Shown in pieces: positions 24,171 to 25,296 of a DNA stretch of 25,296 bases; position 1 is the stretch's first letter; each line of letters begins with the position of its first letter. The translations under genes and the position numbers were made by a program. The notes beneath the pieces were generated by a model. It made no database searches. It was given only the letters and a program-made list of their open reading frames with translations, and had not been told where the DNA came from. The stretch lies in NCBI GenBank assembly GCA_963978265.1, contig CAXBQV010000011.1, forward strand, positions 1 to 25,296, in the 5' to 3' direction. The stretch is from JAKALQ01 sp963978265 (GTDB taxonomy: Bacteria; Actinomycetota; Actinomycetes; S36-B12; UBA5976).

Positions 24171-25196
24171 ATGCGCGCTTTCGCCAGCGATAACTACGCC
24201 CCCGCACATCCGGACGTGCTCGCCGCACTCGCCGACGTCAACGAGGGCCACACAACTGCCTACGGCAATGATCCGTGGACACAGCAGGCGAAGGACATCA
24301 TCCGCCGACATGTGGGCTCGCCCGACGCGGATGTGCATCTCGTCTTCAACGGCACCGGGGCGAACGTGGTCGGCCTCTCAACCTTCCTCGAGCGCTGGGA
24401 AACGATCATCTGCGCCGACTCCGCACACATCAACGTCGATGAGGGCGGTGCGCCCGAGCGGTTGCTCGGCGCCAAACTCATGGTGCAGCCGACGAAGGAC
24501 GGGAAGCTGCGTCCCGAACAGGTCGCCGCTGCTGTGATCCGTCGGGGCGATGTGCATTTCGCCCAGCCACGCGTCGTCTCCATCACGCAGTCGACGGAGT
24601 GGGGCACGCTGTACACGGCCGCGGAGATTCGCGAGCTCGCCGAAGTGGCCCACTCGCATGACCTGTTCCTGCACATGGACGGGGCGCGCATCTCGAACGC
24701 GGCAGCAGCGTTGAACGTTCCGATTGCGGAGTTCACGTCCGCAGCGGGCGTCGACGTGTTGTCGTTCGGCGGCACCAAGAACGGCGCCATCGGTGCAGAA
24801 GCAGTGGTCATCATGAATCCCGGCCGTGGCGTTCGACTCGGCCACCTCGCAAAACAGTCCATGCAGCTCTCCAGCAAGATGCGATACAACGCTGCCCAGT
24901 TCATCGCACTGTTCGGAAGCGACCTCTGGTTGCAGAACGCCCAGCATGCGAATGCGATGGCAGCACGACTGGCCGCCGGCATCGACGGACTGCCCGGCGT
25001 GCAACTCATGCAGCCGCAGCGCGTCAATTCACTCTTCGTGCGACTGCCGAAGGGTGTCATCAAGCCCTTGCAGGACGAGTTCCATTTCTACGACTGGATC
25101 GAGTCCGAGCAGATCGTGCGTCTCATGTGCTCGTGGGACACGACAGCGGACGACGTCGACGCGTTCATCGCAGGGATCAGGCGCGCGGTCGGCTGA
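24171..25196 (+). CDS. ltaE: Low-specificity L-threonine aldolase
   Basis: A 341-residue PLP enzyme of the beta-eliminating lyase/threonine aldolase family, cleaving L-threonine or L-allo-threonine to glycine and acetaldehyde. Typical blocks are FASDNYAPAHPDVLAAL, YGNDPWTQQ, NGTGANVVGL, HMDGARISNAAAAL and SFGGTKNGAIGAEAVV, where Lys203 is the PLP-binding lysine. ATG at 24171 lies 14 bp from the divergent small gene and has no ribosome-binding site; TTGAAT at -12 to -7 could give a leaderless mRNA. An in-frame TTG at 24159 is a less likely start. The 3' end overlaps the convergent peptidase gene by 20 bp. Glycine made here could link to C1 metabolism, but nothing in the layout ties it to the betaine operon. 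Confidence 0.93.
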   Translation: MRAFASDNYAPAHPDVLAALADVNEGHTTAYGNDPWTQQAKDIIRRHVGSPDADVHLVFNGTGANVVGLSTFLERWETIICADSAHINVDEGGAPERLLGAKLMVQPTKDGKLRPEQVAAAVIRRGDVHFAQPRVVSITQSTEWGTLYTAAEIRELAEVAHSHDLFLHMDGARISNAAAALNVPIAEFTSAAGVDVLSFGGTKNGAIGAEAVVIMNPGRGVRLGHLAKQSMQLSSKMRYNAAQFIALFGSDLWLQNAQHANAMAARLAAGIDGLPGVQLMQPQRVNSLFVRLPKGVIKPLQDEFHFYDWIESEQIVRLMCSWDTTADDVDAFIAGIRRAVG

Positions 25197-25296
25197 TCCG
25201 CGGCCAGCGCACGACGCCGAGGATTTGCGCGTCGATGACATGACCGAACTGCCAGGAATCCGCCTGGATAGCGCCGGCATCTCGGTTGTCGCTCTC
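25177..25296 (-). CDS. S26-type signal peptidase, C-terminal fragment (runs off window)
   Basis: Only the last 39 codons are visible; the gene starts beyond the right edge. The translation ESDNRDAGAIQADSWQFGHV followed by IDAQILGVVRWPRI matches the C-terminal box of S26 signal peptidases (GDNRxxSxDSRxFGxV, then a G-V strand and WP). The usual Gly before Asp-Asn is Ser here. Small S26 proteins of actinobacteria, such as those linked to nickel superoxide dismutase maturation, share this tail; the catalytic Ser and Lys are outside the window. It overlaps the threonine aldolase 3' end by 20 bp in convergent orientation. Confidence 0.65.
   Translation of the reverse strand, partial: ESDNRDAGAIQADSWQFGHVIDAQILGVVRWPRISRPRA

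Overview
The window looks like a chromosomal segment of a high-GC, probably aerobic actinobacterium, possibly Acidimicrobiia-like. Three things point there. It has a fused acyltransferase/2-oxoglutarate dehydrogenase (Kgd/OdhA type) beside a DUF6104-like small gene. Several start codons lack a Shine-Dalgarno but carry a TANNNT-like hexamer at -12 to -7. TAG, GTG and ATGA/TGATG junctions are used freely. The class assignment is inference; there is no rRNA to fix it. No mobile element, CRISPR array or gene-free stretch above 300 bp was found; the largest gap is the 152 bp between proW and proX.

Left edge (1-480): the start of argS on the minus strand and, divergent from it, a tRNA-Arg(CCG).

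Central island (481-16109): two divergent transcription units leave a 102-bp control region (9920-10021) that carries an IclR-like dyad. The minus arm reads MttB-family methyltransferase, betaine-aldehyde dehydrogenase, OpuA/ProU-type transporter (ATPase, internally duplicated permease, lipoprotein binding protein), choline dehydrogenase and a MOSC protein. The plus arm reads IclR regulator, corrinoid protein, MetV-like Cys-rich protein, MetF, methyl-THF:corrinoid methyltransferase, RamA-like corrinoid activator and DUF1638. Read together, this is a complete proposed route: import choline or betaine, oxidise choline to glycine betaine, strip one methyl with a pyrrolysine-free MttB homologue onto a corrinoid protein, pass it to tetrahydrofolate and oxidise it to methylene-THF, with a dedicated reactivase for the corrinoid. 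Corrinoid betaine demethylation is best known from anaerobes, so its fusion to an aerobic-looking choline oxidation operon is the most interesting content here. Substrate identity is inferred.

Right part (16132-25296): a bifunctional PutA on the minus strand, divergent from a PAS-AraC regulator; then kgd, a DUF6104-like small gene convergent with it, an L-threonine aldolase whose start is only 14 bp from that small gene's start, and the C-terminal end of an S26-type signal peptidase. Proline, glycine/threonine and C1 metabolism therefore border the betaine island.
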